From: Panax quinquefolius
Lineage: Eukaryota; Streptophyta; Magnoliopsida; Apiales; Araliaceae
Direction: 5' to 3'
Assembly: GCA_020205615.1 (NCBI GenBank)
Contig: CM035170.1
Coordinates: 57,488,486 to 57,552,485 of the forward strand
DNA length: 64,000 bases
The notes under the pieces are model-generated. The model ran no database searches and was not told the DNA's origin. It was given only the letters and a program-made list of their open reading frames with translations. Below are positions 45,431 to 56,540 of this stretch, one piece after another; positions within the stretch are counted from its first letter, which is position 1, and each line of letters starts with the position of its first letter. A program made the translations under genes and the position numbers.

Positions 45431-46334
45431 AACCATGTATCTAAAGAGAGAATTCGTTACCTAGTGCTTGGTCTGATAGAAAAGTGCCAAAATACATTTC
45501 TAATCAATGATATTTATAATGACATTGATCCTTACACTCTCTTAAGAATTTTGTACATATTAGACTAGGAAGGGATCCTAAGATTCGTCTTTCTGACTTG
45601 AATACTTATCTTGATATTATTATCTAATAATAATATTCAAAATAAATATTAATTACAATTAATTCCACTAAATAATTGTAATTGAATTTCGATTCGAAAA
45701 TTAATTAAATAAACATTTTACTAATAAACTGTAAATATTTCCTCTATAAATGTAAATAACTATTTCAAAATCAATTAATATAATTTTGATTCATTTAATT
45801 AACTAATTTCATAAGTTCACAATTTATCTCTATTTAATCATAAATTGATTAACAATTAAATCAATCCTTTTAATAATAAATATTAAAAGACTCGGCCAAG
45901 ATTTTATGATCAATGATAAATAATCTTATAGATGTTTTAACAATAATAATGTTCCTAATATTAATTATATACATTAATCGACATTTCGAGGTATTAATTA
46001 ACACGATGTTATCTCACACATTTGAATATCAAATTAATATATATAACATTATTAAGTCCACTTTGTTATTTCAAAATAAAGAAATTTTACAAACTAGTAT
46101 TTTTGTGAAAATATTTTATAAATAAAATATTATCACATGATCCGCTTAATGCACACCATTACGAAACTAGTACTTTAATTAGAAGTCTAACTTCCATGAT
46201 CAATAAATCATCTTTGTTAAAGTACTATATCCTACAAGATAATATCTTCAAATCATCCTATGTTATAAACCATTATTCCTTTATTTATATATTGCATATA
46301 ATTTATATTTTTTGTGTATAACCTTTATTTATAT

Positions 46335-47176
46335 TGTAAGACCCCAACTTTTATGAATAAAGATTAATTTTTTTCTAAATATCATTTTGAGTAATAAAGT
46401 GTAGATTTGATATAATGTTATAGTTGTGGGTAATATTTACAAATTTTGCAAAGTAAACAAGTTGTTATAAAATATTCGATTGGTCGGGGAATATTCGTTT
46501 TATCAGGGAATATTCGTACGACGACACAATCATTGGTGGACCCCACAATGGAATTCTTTCATTTGAGTTAGAAAATGACGAAATAACTTTTATAAAAATA
46601 ACGGTAAAAGTTTTACCGTTAATCGCTGAAATACCCGGTGAGAAAAATGCGAATAATGGCGTGGTTTACGCATAGATAGCATTACCAGTATTATACAAAG
46701 ATATTTGATTATTGATGCTTACGTGGGAACTCACTTAGTTATACTCAATTTTTCCACAGTAATTGCTGCATAATCTCATATTATTGATTCAATTATTGTC
46801 ACAGTATCATCTGCACAATATTTTATATTATTAAATCAATAATTGAGACGAAAAAGTTATTCATATTATTGTTTGCATTATTAACAATGTCTAGAAATTA
46901 AAGTTCTGTCGAGGAACGGGGTTTGGTCACCTAATTGCGCGTCAATAAGGAGAAGTCCTTATCAGAAAGCCCCCTATTTCCTGGGAATGATCTGGTTGTT
47001 AATATTGTGAGTTTATAATATTAATGATGAATATATGTTATTAAAAATATGTTTAGTGAAGCTAAGTGAATTGAGATAAATAGAAGAATTTTTTTATGAA
47101 GTATTTGTTGTAAATTTTGCTTTTTATATGGACCCCCACCTACTCATTTTTCAAAATAGTGTGTGTTATGAGTGTG

Positions 47177-47231
<55 letters not shown>
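46335..47231 (+). repeat. Gypsy B LTR, 5' part only, ending in (TA)n
   Basis: TGTAAGACCCC onwards, near-identical to 39015-39910. It ends in (TA)n at about 47180-47231, which corresponds to the (TA)n of the full LTR at 39870. Beyond it RT/RNase H sequence starts at once. Confidence 0.9.
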
Positions 47232-47233
<2 letters not shown>

Positions 47234-47900
47234 CGTTTATAGGAGTATGTATCGGAGATTCATGGAAGAGTTTTCTCGAATCGCTACTCCGTTAACTCAG
47301 CTGACTCGAAAAGATACAAAATCGGTTGGAGCGAGGAGTGTGAGAAGAGTTTTCAAGAACTCAAGAGAGACTCATTTCAAAGACTGCTACGTGACAATAC
47401 CATCCGGTTCGGAGGGATTTGTCATATACAGTGATGCTTCATGCAAAGGTTTAGGATGTGTTCTCATGCAACATGGGAAAGTCATAGCCTATGCCTCACG
47501 ACAACTCAAAGAATTTGAGAGGAATTATCCTACTCATGATCTAGAGTTGGCAGCAGTCGTTTTTGCGCTTAAAATCTAGAGGCATTACCTATATGCGGAG
47601 AAGGTGGAGATCTATACGAATCATAAAAGCCTCAAATATTTCTTCTCCCAAAAGGAACTCAACATGCAGCAATGACGTTGGCTCAAGCTGTTGAAAGATT
47701 ACGATCATACCATTCAATACCATCCTGGAAAAGCGAACGTGGTAGCTGGTGCGTTGAGTAGAAGATCATATGCGGGTACGAGTGCGATATTGTCAACGCA
47801 AAGACCCATTTGGTATGACTTACAAAGGATGGAGATAGAGTTAAAGACTCCAGGGACCCACGTGATGATGTCAAATATACGAGTATAACTGACTTTAATC
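47232..47900 (+). pseudogene. RT end and RNase H, gypsy B copy 2
   Basis: A frame from 47247 ([10 protein letters not shown]) covers the RT connection and RNase H. The first catalytic Asp is intact in Tyr-Ser-Asp-Ala-Ser at 47427-47441. The frame stops at TAG 47577-47579, where a Trp is expected; the fragment at 9570 has the same TAG. The sequence continues with His-Lys-Ser-Leu-Lys-Tyr-Phe and a final Ala-Gly-Ala-Leu-Ser-Arg-Arg. The usual Ala-Asp-Ala has become Ala-Gly-Ala, so the last catalytic Asp is lost. Confidence 0.87.
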
Positions 47901-47934
47901 GATAGTGTAAAATCTGCTTAACTTACGGACCTGG

Positions 47935-49371
47935 AGCTGATGCGTATAAAGAAAAAAGTGCAAGAAGGTGCTATTCCAGAAGCAAGAATCAATGAAGAAG
48001 GAATACTTCGAGTTAACTCCAGATTTTGTGTTCCTAACAACTCTTATTTGAAGTATAAAATCATGATGGAGGCGCACAACACACCATTTGCAATCCATCC
48101 CGGGTGTACCAAAATGTATTGTGATCTTCGACATACATTTTGGTGGAGCAATATGAAAAGAGAGATCGCGGATTTTATCTCAAGGTGTCTAACTTGTTAA
48201 CGTGTCAAGGTGGAGCATCAAGTGCCAAAAGGTCCATTACAACCACTTGAAATTTCAGAATGGAAGTGGGAGCACATTACCATGGATTTTGGTACTGGTC
48301 TTCCAAAGGTTTCTCAAGGCATAGATATAATTTGGGTTATTGTTGATAGATTAACCAAGTCTGCTCATTTCTTACCCATAAGAGAAACTTATTTACTTCA
48401 ACGTCTTGCTCGTATATACATAAATGAGATTGTAAGACTGCATGGTATGCCAGTATCCATAGTTTCTGATCGAGACCCAAGATTCACTTCACGATTTTGG
48501 GTTAGTTTGCAAAAATCTATGGGCCCGAATTTATGATTCAGTTCGGCATATCATCCTCAGACGGAAAGACAGTCGGAGAGGACTATTCAAACTCTTGAAG
48601 ATCTATTAAGACTCTGTGTCCTTGACTTCAAAGGAAGTTGGGACAAGTTCTTACCATTAGTGGAATTCTCCTACAACAACAGTTATCAAGCAAGTATTGG
48701 CATGGCTCCATTCGAGGCGTTGTATGGATGCAAGTGTTGTTCTCCAGTATGTTGGGACGAGGTAGGTGAAGCAACGTTGTTGGGACCAGAATTGGTATGC
48801 ATGACTACGGAAAAGATTCAAATGACCCGAAAATGTATAAAAACCTCACAAGATTGACAAAAGAGTAATGTTGATCTTCATCGAAGGGACGTGGAATTCA
48901 ATGTTGGAGATCATGTGTTATTACGTGTTGCTCCATGGAAAGGAGTTACAAGATTTGGAAAGAGAGGAAAGGTCAATCCTCGATTCATTGGCCCATTCAA
49001 AATGCTCGATCGAGTAGGAACGATGGCATATAGACTTGCTTTACCGCCAAGTATGTTTCGTGTTCATAAAGTTTTTCACATATCTATGTTGCGTAAATAT
49101 GTGGAAGATCTGAACCACATTATTGAATTAGAACTAGACGAGATAGCGGAAGATTTAATGTATGAAGATGTACCTGTTAAAATCTTGGATAAGAAGGAAC
49201 ATATTCTACGCTCCAAGGTTATACCTCAAGTAAATGTTTTGTGGAGAAACCACAATATTGAGGAAATGACCTGGGAGATAGAATCTGAAATGAAATCAAG
49301 GTATCCTCACCTCTTCGACATACCGGTACGTACACCAATTTTGAGGACAAAACTTCATAAGAAGTGGAGGT
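47935..49371 (+). pseudogene. Integrase and chromodomain, gypsy B copy 2
   Basis: The best preserved integrase of the window. HHCC is at about 48078-48198, followed by TAA at 48198-48200 in place of Gln. The catalytic core frame 48210-48536 has Met-Asp-Phe and an intact Val-Ser-Asp-Arg-Asp-Pro-Arg-Phe. TGA at 48534-48536 replaces Arg; the block with Gln-Ser-Glu-Arg follows in the same frame. 48660-48857 and 48891-49376 hold the C-terminal domain (Phe-Ile-Gly-Pro-Phe, Val-His-Lys-Val-Phe-His) and a complete chromodomain ending Tyr-Pro-His-Leu-Phe. A one-base loss near 48857 separates them. Confidence 0.9.
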
Positions 49372-50207
49372 TGTAAGACCCCAACTTTTACGAACAAATA
49401 TTAATTTATCTCTAAATATCATTTTGAGTAAGAAGGTGTGGATTTGATATAATGTTATAGTTGTGGGTAATATTTACAAATTTTAAAAAGTAAGCAAGTT
49501 GTCATAAAATATTCGATTAGTTGGGGAATATTCGTTTTATCAGGAAATATTCGTACGACGACACAATCATTGGTGGACCCCACAACGGAATTACTGTCGG
49601 AGTTAGAAAATGATAGAAATAACTTTTTATAAAAATAACGACAAAAGTTTTACCATTAAGTGTTGAAATACCCGGTGAGAGAAGTATAGTAATACGCGTG
49701 GTTGCACAGTACGTAGCACACAGTATTGTATAGTATATTTGATTATTGATGCTTACATGAGAATTCACTCAGTTATACTCAATTATTGACACAGTAATTG
49801 CTGCATAGTATCTCATATTAATGATTCAATTATTGTCACAATTTCATCTGCACAATATTTTATATTATTAAATCAATAATTGAGACGACAAAGTTATTCA
49901 TATTATTATTTGCATTATTGACAATGTCTAGAAAGTTCTGTCGAGAAAATGGGGTTGGTCACCTAATTGCGCGCTAATATGGAGAATTCCTTATCGGAAA
50001 TCCCCCTCTTTCCTGAGAATGATTTGGTTGTTAATATTGTGAATTGTAATATTAATGATGAATAAATGTTATTAAAAATGTGTTTAGTGAAGCCAAGTGA
50101 ATTGAGATAAATAGAAGGGTTTTTTTATGAAGTATTTGTTGTAAATTTTGCTTTTTGTATGGACCCCCACCTACTCATTTTTCAAAATAGTGTGTGTTAT
50201 TAGTGTG

Positions 50208-50243
<36 letters not shown>

Positions 50244-50339
50244 TTTTTGTTTTTTATGTAAAATAGAATAGAATATATTTTATTTGATTGCATAGTACTG
50301 CATAGTATTGCATAGTACTGCATAGTGTTTCATAGTACT
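49372..50339 (+). repeat. Gypsy B LTR, 5' part only, ending in TGCATAGTAC repeats
   Basis: TGTAAGACCCC onwards, like 39015 and 46335, through its (TA)n tract (about 50213-50240). It ends in five TGCATAGTAC-like decamers (50288-50339), which are fewer in the full LTR near 39963-39990. The TATA box and everything downstream are missing. Confidence 0.88.
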
Positions 50340-51800
50340 TGTTAGTTTCCAGTAGGCACAATATAGATCTAGAAGGGGGGTTGAATAGATCCTTTTTAAT
50401 TTCAAATATTTTTCTCTTTTATTTTGTTTAGCTAATGTTTTAGCATATGACAAACATAAGAATCTTTTCAAGCACAGCGGAATAAGTAAAAGATCCTCTT
50501 CATTGATATATTCATAAATGCACATACATTGTTCTTAGAGTTAGTTCAGTTGTGAGCAGTTAAAACATACATAGCAGTTATAGCAGTTAATATACATAAT
50601 GTAAATGACATAAGCTAAAAGACACAAGGGGTTTTAAGTGGTTCAGAGACACAAGCTCCTAGTCCACTCTTCTGATTTCAACTAGTAGGATTTCCAAGAG
50701 ACTTTGGACTTGTCTATGTGGATTGCCCAATGACTAGTTATTAGATTATATTGTGTAGAGACAAGAAGAGAAGAATATAAACTGTATAATATGTGTGCCT
50801 CCTCTGAAGAACTGAAGCAGTATTTATATAAGATGATAATGAGTGTTGCAAACAACGGGAAAAATAACGTTAGAAGGGAAATAAAGAACGTTAACGTTGG
50901 AAGTAAATACTGTTTACGCTACCGAACGTTGGGAAAAAATTAACGTAAAAAGGAACGTTGGGGAATAACTGCGGCTAGGGCTTATAAAAAGAAATTAGTG
51001 ATTTAAGCAAAACAGTGGGCTACCTGGGTGCACCCGCAAGGCATATCCGACCGGATTGGCACCCCCCCTGCACGGGCGTATCGCGCACATACACGCACTA
51101 AAGTTTTCTGACCAAAATTCCAAGAACTAAGCTTAGCCTAGCCCAATTCCTTAGTCATCCTCATGTGCGCGAGCCCATCCCTATTTCCTCAACCATGTTA
51201 CTATACCTAAGCCAACATGTGCTAATATACCCATAAAAGGTTTTCAAAATAGATAATATGGGACTATGTCAAAACTATCAATTTTGGAGCATAACCAACA
51301 ATCCCCCACAAGATCCAAAATTATCAAAGATAGAAAAATTAAAAAGAAGTAAGAAGGGTAATGGATTTTAGATACATAACGTCGATACCTTTTGGGTTTG
51401 AATCGACACTTAGTGGAACAAGCTCATGATTGTAGATTATAGGTGAACTATATTCTTGAACCCATTATCTATGATACAATCAATTGAACTTGCACACATA
51501 TCTAAAAATCCTGAATCCACACAAGTCTGCGGTTGGGCGCGTTCTAGGCCATGCGACATATCCCAGATTTTCATAAAGGCTCTAGAGAGTTTGCCAAACT
51601 CTCATAGGAAGCGGCCTACACTTTCACCTTTATATAGGTGAACCCATCAAGTGTATACTGGCATACACCACCCTATAGGGCTATGAGTTTCATTAAGAAT
51701 CTAAATGATTCATCCTATCACAATTTATCAGTAAGCACCACATACACACAGAGAGAAATATAAATAATTGTAGTGCTTTAATTAAATAATTACATGACTT
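50340..51800 (-). repeat. LTR of a different copia family (minus strand), right boundary approximate
   Basis: Begins TGTTAG (the LTR end on the minus strand would be CTAACA) and runs to about 51800, where the end of the copia coding region starts. Probable TATA box TATATAAA on the minus strand at 51629-51636. Five AACGTT hexamers lie between 50867 and 50970 and a CTAGAAGGGGGG segment near 50369-50380. It is unrelated in sequence to the copia LTRs a-e. No second LTR was found. Confidence 0.65.
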
Positions 51801-52389
51801 GTTGTTACCTATTGAACCCAATTTATTGGATCTCCAATCACATGAGTTGGGTTTCCATCACATATTATTTACTCAAAATATTGACAATAGTCTCATCCCT
51901 CTGGATGCTTCTTGGATTACCTTTTTACTCAATCCCTTAGTAAGCGGATCTACTAGGTTCTTTTCAGACCTCACAAATTCCATGGAAATAACCTCGTTAA
52001 TGATCAGTCCTCGTACAATATTGTGCCTCAAGTGAATATGTCTCTATTTTCCATTATAAACATGGTTCATTACCCTGCCAATAGCTGCTTGAGAATCACA
52101 ATGCAAAGAAATAGAAGGAATTGGCTTATACCACAAAGGTATATAAGCCAATAAATTCCTTATCAACTCTGCTTCTGTACCTTCCAATTCTAAAGCAATA
52201 AATTCAGATATCCTAGTAGATCTAACAGTACAAGTTTGTTTAGCAGATTTCCAAGAAACAACTCCTCCACCTAAAGTAAACACATAACCACTAGTGGAGT
52301 TTGTTTCATCATTATTAGATACCCAATTAACATCACAATATCCTTCTAAAACACTAGGATGACCAGTAAAATGTACACCTACATCGACA
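51801..52389 (-). pseudogene. Copia RNase H end of pol (minus strand), truncated
   Basis: Reading right to left: His-Phe-Thr-Gly-His-Pro near 52370, Gly-Tyr-Cys-Asp-Val-Asn-Trp near 52340, then [10 protein letters not shown] near 52260-52230, Glu-Phe-Ile-Ala-Leu near 52200, and Cys-Asp-Ser-Gln-Ala-Ala-Ile near 52090. These are standard copia RNase H motifs with the catalytic Asp residues (Cys-Asp) kept. Asp-Pro-Leu-Thr-Lys-Gly-Leu follows near 51930. The 79-codon frame 52044-52283 is the longest open part. Upstream, the element is interrupted by the gypsy C insertion at 52390. Confidence 0.85.
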
Positions 52390-52926
52390 CGACGCCCCCA
52401 AAATTAGGTATACATCACCCATCTTCTAGTCGATACATGGTACGTAATTTAAATACAACTTACTAATATAACTGCAAATTTAAATACAACTTACAATATA
52501 ATATAAATACGACATAGTTTGAATACAAATATTGTCTACTAGAGATCATACAAACTCAAAAGGAGTCCTCATTACAATTATTATCACACTATTTCACGTA
52601 ATAGTGAGGACTACTAATGCTATCCTCTCGACCATTACTCCGCTCCCCGACTCGTCCCAAATATATTTTCATTTCCTCAAGAGAACAAGTGAAAGAAAGG
52701 GTGAGCTCAACTAGCTCAAGAAGAAATATTATGACTAAGATAATGCGTAATAAATTATCATTAGCCTACAACAAAGTTAAACTAATAAAATATAATGAAC
52801 ATCAAGTTTAACTACAAATGAACCAAAGAATCCATTAAAAGAGTCAAGTAGAAAATAAAATCTACTATCTTTTATGATTTAAAAGGTTTTTCATCATCAT
52901 TATAGCCGAGACTCACTTTTAATAAA

Positions 52927-53180
52927 TATTCCACATCATCGAATCACCCCGCACTACTACCCAGGATATTCTTTAGTATCACGACCACAATTATTCATGC
53001 ACTACGGCCAAGAATATTTGTGTATTCATTAATGGTCATGATCATGCCAACAACTATCCATCAATGCACTACGGCCACTGAGGATTTTTACCACATCATT
53101 TGTAACATTACTAATATGATTACACCGAATAGTCTCTCGGTCATAATCATAAAAGTCCATCTATGCACTACAGCCACGTA
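52927..53180 (-). repeat. Stem-loop repeats in gypsy C 3' LTR
   Basis: Three to four copies of the TGCACTACGG(G)CC core (minus strand GGCCGTAGTGCA) at about 52995, 53065 and 53160. Partner arms are partly complementary, such as ATTC/GAAT. Same relative place downstream of the TATA box as in the other subfamilies. Confidence 0.7.
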
Positions 53181-53489
53181 TGACTTTCAACATAATATAA
53201 ACATGAGGATGATGACAATGATATTCAATAAAAAACAAGTTCAAGAATTAATTTATCTAGGAACCAATAACATCCAAACCATCAACATGATCTTCGCTTT
53301 GTAGAGTAAAATTCAAGAATATCGAGAAGAATATTTCCATGAAAGGATACTCGATGAAGCGCAAATATCAAGGATATTCCACTAATTTCATGGAGTATAG
53401 AAGTCAAAGTTTTAACCAACCGGGTATAATAAAGAATGGAATAACAAAAGAAATCACCATGCATGCGATAGATCAGAGCAGACAGCAAA

Positions 53490-53770
53490 AGTTATTCCAA
53501 TGTAATAATAAATAACGGAACCAGTCCTAAAAGAAACGCATGCATGTGATATTCCAATGTAATAATAAAGAATGGAACCAGTCCTCCAGAAAAGCACACA
53601 TGCATGTGATGTTCCAACAATAATAATAATAAAGATTTTAACCAGTCCTGTAAAACACACATGCATGTGATGTTCCAATAGAATAATAATAAAGATTTTA
53701 ACCAGTCCCGTTTAAAACACACATGATGTGATGTTCCAAATGTAATAATAGAAGAATGTCACCAAGTATA
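53490..53770 (-). repeat. ~57-bp minisatellite in gypsy C 3' LTR
   Basis: About four to five units containing CCAGTCC, ACACATGCATGTGATGTTCCAA and TAATAATAATAAAGA. The same array is at 60860-61130 in the other LTR with similar copy number. It lies in the transcribed part. The open frames in this stretch, reading Asn-Ile-Thr-Cys repeatedly, are by-products of the repeat. Confidence 0.88.
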
Positions 53771-53994
53771 GGGTAAACCACGATACAAAAGTTATTCCAA
53801 TGTAATAATAAGCAATGGAATAACAACAGCTTCTCTTCATGAATAAGAAAGAATAACACCCCTTACTTTTGGTAGGAGATTGAATATCGCAGAGTGTAGT
53901 AACAAAATACTCTTCTTCTTTCTCTCTTATTCTCTCTATACTTTCTCTCTCTATAGCTCAATGAATTCGTGAAAATAATGAAGCACTAGGCCTC

Positions 53995-54002
53995 TATTTA
54001 TA
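53995..54002 (-). promoter_or_regulatory. TATA box of gypsy C 3' LTR
   Basis: TATAAATA on the minus strand (TATTTATA on plus). The paired LTR has the same at 61364-61371. Confidence 0.72.
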
Positions 54003-54054
54003 GAAGATTTCTAGCTTAAGACCGCCATGTGAAAAGGCAAGTGGCTTGACGAAT

Positions 54055-54300
54055 CGGTGATGTGAAAAGAAAAGTGGTTTGACGCTCAGTAATGTGAAAC
54101 GACAAGTGGTTCGGACGCCTGTAATGTGAAACGACAAGTGGTTCGACTCAAAGTAATGTGAAACGACAAGTGGTTCGACGCTTTTAATGTGAAACGACAA
54201 GTGGTTCGACGTCTGCAAAGGTAATTACTATCGACGGTAAATAATTACTATTCACAAAGGTAATTACTATTGACGAAGGTAATTACTATCGACGAAGAGA
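54055..54300 (-). repeat. U3 repeat array directly upstream of the TATA box, gypsy C 3' LTR
   Basis: Five to six units of about 33 bp (AATGTGAAACGACAAGTGG plus TTCGACG) and then four units of about 19 bp (GGTAATTACTATCGACGAA). Each 33-bp unit carries CAAGTG, an E-box sequence. The position, starting roughly 50 bp upstream of TATA on the minus strand, is where plant LTR enhancers lie. The same array is at 61430-61645. Confidence 0.85.
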
Positions 54301-54980
54301 CTCTTAGATGATGACATATGGGCCCCCATAAAATAATCAAACTTACCACAAACGCCTCATAATGCACTCTTTATATACATCAAGGATCGAATAAATATTA
54401 CCACAAATCATTTTATTTTTAATCAACACATATTTAATCTTTCAACAATTATTAATCATTTATAACTTGTCGCCTCAATTATTGATTTAATACTATAACA
54501 TATTATAATGATGATACTTTGTGACAATAATTGAATCAATAATATAAGAGATATGATGCATCAATTATCAGAAGCAATAATTGAGCATAGCCGAGTTGAC
54601 TTCTCACGTAAGATCAATAATCAATATCGTGTGCTACTATACAACTACGCCAGACATCGTATTTTTACTACCGGGTAGTTCAACAGCTTTTTTAACTAGT
54701 AACACCTCCGCCAGTTATTTTATAGAAAGATAATTTTGTCGCTTTTCTAACTACGACAATACTTCCGCCAGGGGTCCACTAATGATTGAGTCATTGCATT
54801 TAATATTCCCCGATAAAAAGAATATTCCCCACCAAACGAATATTTTATAACAACTTGCTTACTTTGCAAAATTTATAAATATTACCCACAACTATAACAT
54901 TATATCAAATTTATTCCATAATATTCAAAAATAATATTTATAAAAAATTAATCTTTATTTATAAAAGTTGGGGTCTTACA

Positions 54981-54998
54981 ACCTCCCTTCTTATGAAA
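54981..54998 (-). promoter_or_regulatory. Polypurine tract of gypsy C
   Basis: Minus strand TTCATAAGAAGGGAGGT directly before TGTAAGACC. It matches the tracts of the other gypsy subfamilies. Confidence 0.82.
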
Positions 54999-56540
54999 TT
55001 TCTCCCGAATTAGGGTACGACTGGTATGTCAAGAGGTAAGGATACCTTGATTTCATTTCGATTCTAACTCCCAAGTCATTTCCTCAACATCGTGGTTCCT
55101 CCACAAAACTTTGACTTGAGGTATAACCTCGAGCGTAGAATATGTTCCTTCTTATCCAAGATTTGAACAGAACCTCTTCATACGCCAAATCTTCCGCTAT
55201 TTCGTCCTGCTTCTAACTCAATAATGTGGTTCGGTCTTTCACATATTTACGTAATATGGATATGTGAAAAACGTTATGAACACGAGACATACTTACAAAA
55301 AGCGAGTCTATAGGCCACGCTCCTACTCGATCGAGGATTAAAATGGACCGATGAATCGAGGATTGAGTTTTCCTCTCTTTTCAAATCTTGTAACTCCTTT
55401 CCATGGAGCAACTCTTAACAACACATGATCTCCTATATCGAATTCCACGTCCTTTCGATGAAGATCAACATAACTCTTTTGTCGATTTTGTGAGGTTTTT
55501 ATACGTTGTCGGATCGTTTGAATCTTTTCCGTAGTCATACGCATCAACTCCGGCCCCAACAACGTTGCTTCACCCACCTCATCCCAAAGATACCGAGAAC
55601 GACACTTTCTTCCATACAACGCTCAATGGAGCCATGCCAATACTTGCTTGATAACCGCTGTTGAGGGAAAACTCCACCAATGGTAAGAACTTGTCCCAAC
55701 TTCCTTGAAATCAAGGACACAGAGTCTTAATAGATCTTCAAGAGTTTGAATAGTCCTCTCCGATCGTCGTCATCCGGCTCTGAGGATGATATGCCGAAGC
55801 TAAATCGTAAGTCTGTGCTCATAGCTTTTTGCAAACTAACCCAAAATCGTGAAGTGAATCTTGGGTCTCGATCGAAACTATGGATACCGCATACCATGCA
55901 GCCTTTACAATCTCGCTTATGTACATACGAGCAAGACGTTCAAGTGTATAAGTTTCTCGATTTGGTAAAGAAATGAGCAGACTTGATCAATCTATCAACA
56001 ATGACCCAAATCGCATCTATGCCTTGAGAAACCTTAGGAAGACCCCAGAACGAAATCCATGGTAATGTGCTCCCACTTCCATTCTCGAATTTCAAGTGGT
56101 TGCAATGGACCTTTTGTACTTGATGCTCCGCTTAACTCGCTGACAAGTTAGACACCTTGAGATAAACAACGCTATCTCTCTCTTCATATTGCTCCACCAA
56201 AATGTACGACGAATATCATGATACATTTTGGTACTCCCAAGATGGATTGCAAATGGTGTGTCAGTGCACCTCCATCATGATATTATACTTTAAATCGTGG
56301 TCGTTAGAACACAAAGTCCGGAGTTGACTCAAGTATTCCTTCTTCATCGATTCTTGCTTCCTACATAGCACCTTCTTGCACTTTCTTCCTCATACGCATC
56401 GCCTCCGTGTCCGTAGCTTGAGCAACTTTTAACTTTATCGATTAAAGTCGGCTCTACTCAGATACTCGCTATCATCACATGCGTCCTCGAGTCTTTAACT
56501 CTATCTCCATCCTTTGCAAGTCACACAAAATGGGCCTTTG
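54999..56540 (-). pseudogene. Integrase and chromodomain, gypsy C
   Basis: From right to left: linker, HHCC region (about 56130-56290), Met-Asp-Phe catalytic block near 56055-56070, a Ser-Asp-Arg-Asp region near 55870 that is frameshifted by missing bases, Gln/Glu-Arg region near 55760, C-terminal domain in the open frame 55338-55619 (Tyr-Gly-Arg-Lys-Cys, Trp-Lys-Gly-Val-Thr-Arg-Phe, Phe-Ile-Gly-Pro-Phe), and a broken chromodomain to about 55025. Many small indels, often at CG, break the frame. Domain content matches the A and B copies. Confidence 0.85.

Larger units (their letters stand above)
41613..46334. other. Non-coding AT-rich interval between two gypsy copies
   Basis: 4.7 kb with no LTR, no transposon domain and no credible gene. 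Open frames here are short and many run through (TA)n. It holds an imperfect foldback (41960-42127), a (TG)n(TA)n tract (42936-43023), a (TA)n tract (about 45372-45428), and direct repeats: ATACCGGAGTAGTTAGAATG twice near 43293 and 43331, a 27-bp repeat twice near 43470-43510, and a ~50-bp repeat at about 43943-43993 and 44026-44076. A GAGCTCGACTC/AACTCGGCTC segment near 45030-45065 resembles dispersed plant repeats. It could be old host intergenic DNA. Confidence 0.65.
46335..50339 (+). mobile_element. Deleted gypsy subfamily B copy
   Basis: Partial 5' LTR 46335-47231, internal region from the RT end to the chromodomain 47232-49371, partial 3' LTR 49372-50339. About 1.7 kb of LTR, the primer site, gag, protease and most of RT are missing; the join is in a (TA)n tract. 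It is the closest relative of 37354-39014 and of the RNase H fragment at 9541-9712, sharing stop codons with both. The right LTR is cut by a minus-strand copia element at 50340. Confidence 0.9.
52390..54980 (-). repeat. Gypsy C 3' LTR
   Basis: On the minus strand TGTAAGACCCC (54980) to GGGGGCGTC (about 52391); about 2.59 kb. Inside, in transcription order: (GGTAATTACTATCGACGAA)n and ~33-bp CGACAAGTGGTTCGACG repeats (54055-54300), TATA box (53995-54002), a CT/GA-rich leader, ~57-bp minisatellite (53490-53770) and stem-loop repeats (52927-53180). No gene seen; the open frames here come from repeats. Confidence 0.92.

Noticed and set aside
45350..45568. Open frame beginning in (TA)n
   Set aside because: The first half is translated microsatellite; the rest has no recognisable motif.
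53020..53304. Small secreted or Met-rich protein on the plus strand
   Set aside because: Lies antisense in the gypsy C LTR over the stem-loop repeats; no matching frame in the second LTR.
53454..53722. Repetitive Cys/His-rich open frames on the minus strand, and the similar 187-codon frame at 60571-61134
   Set aside because: They follow the 57-bp minisatellite in the gypsy C LTRs; the repeats, not protein selection, keep the frame open.
53990..54220. Possible CRISPR-like array of ~33-bp units
   Set aside because: Units are contiguous without unique spacers, lie in an LTR, and the genome is eukaryotic.
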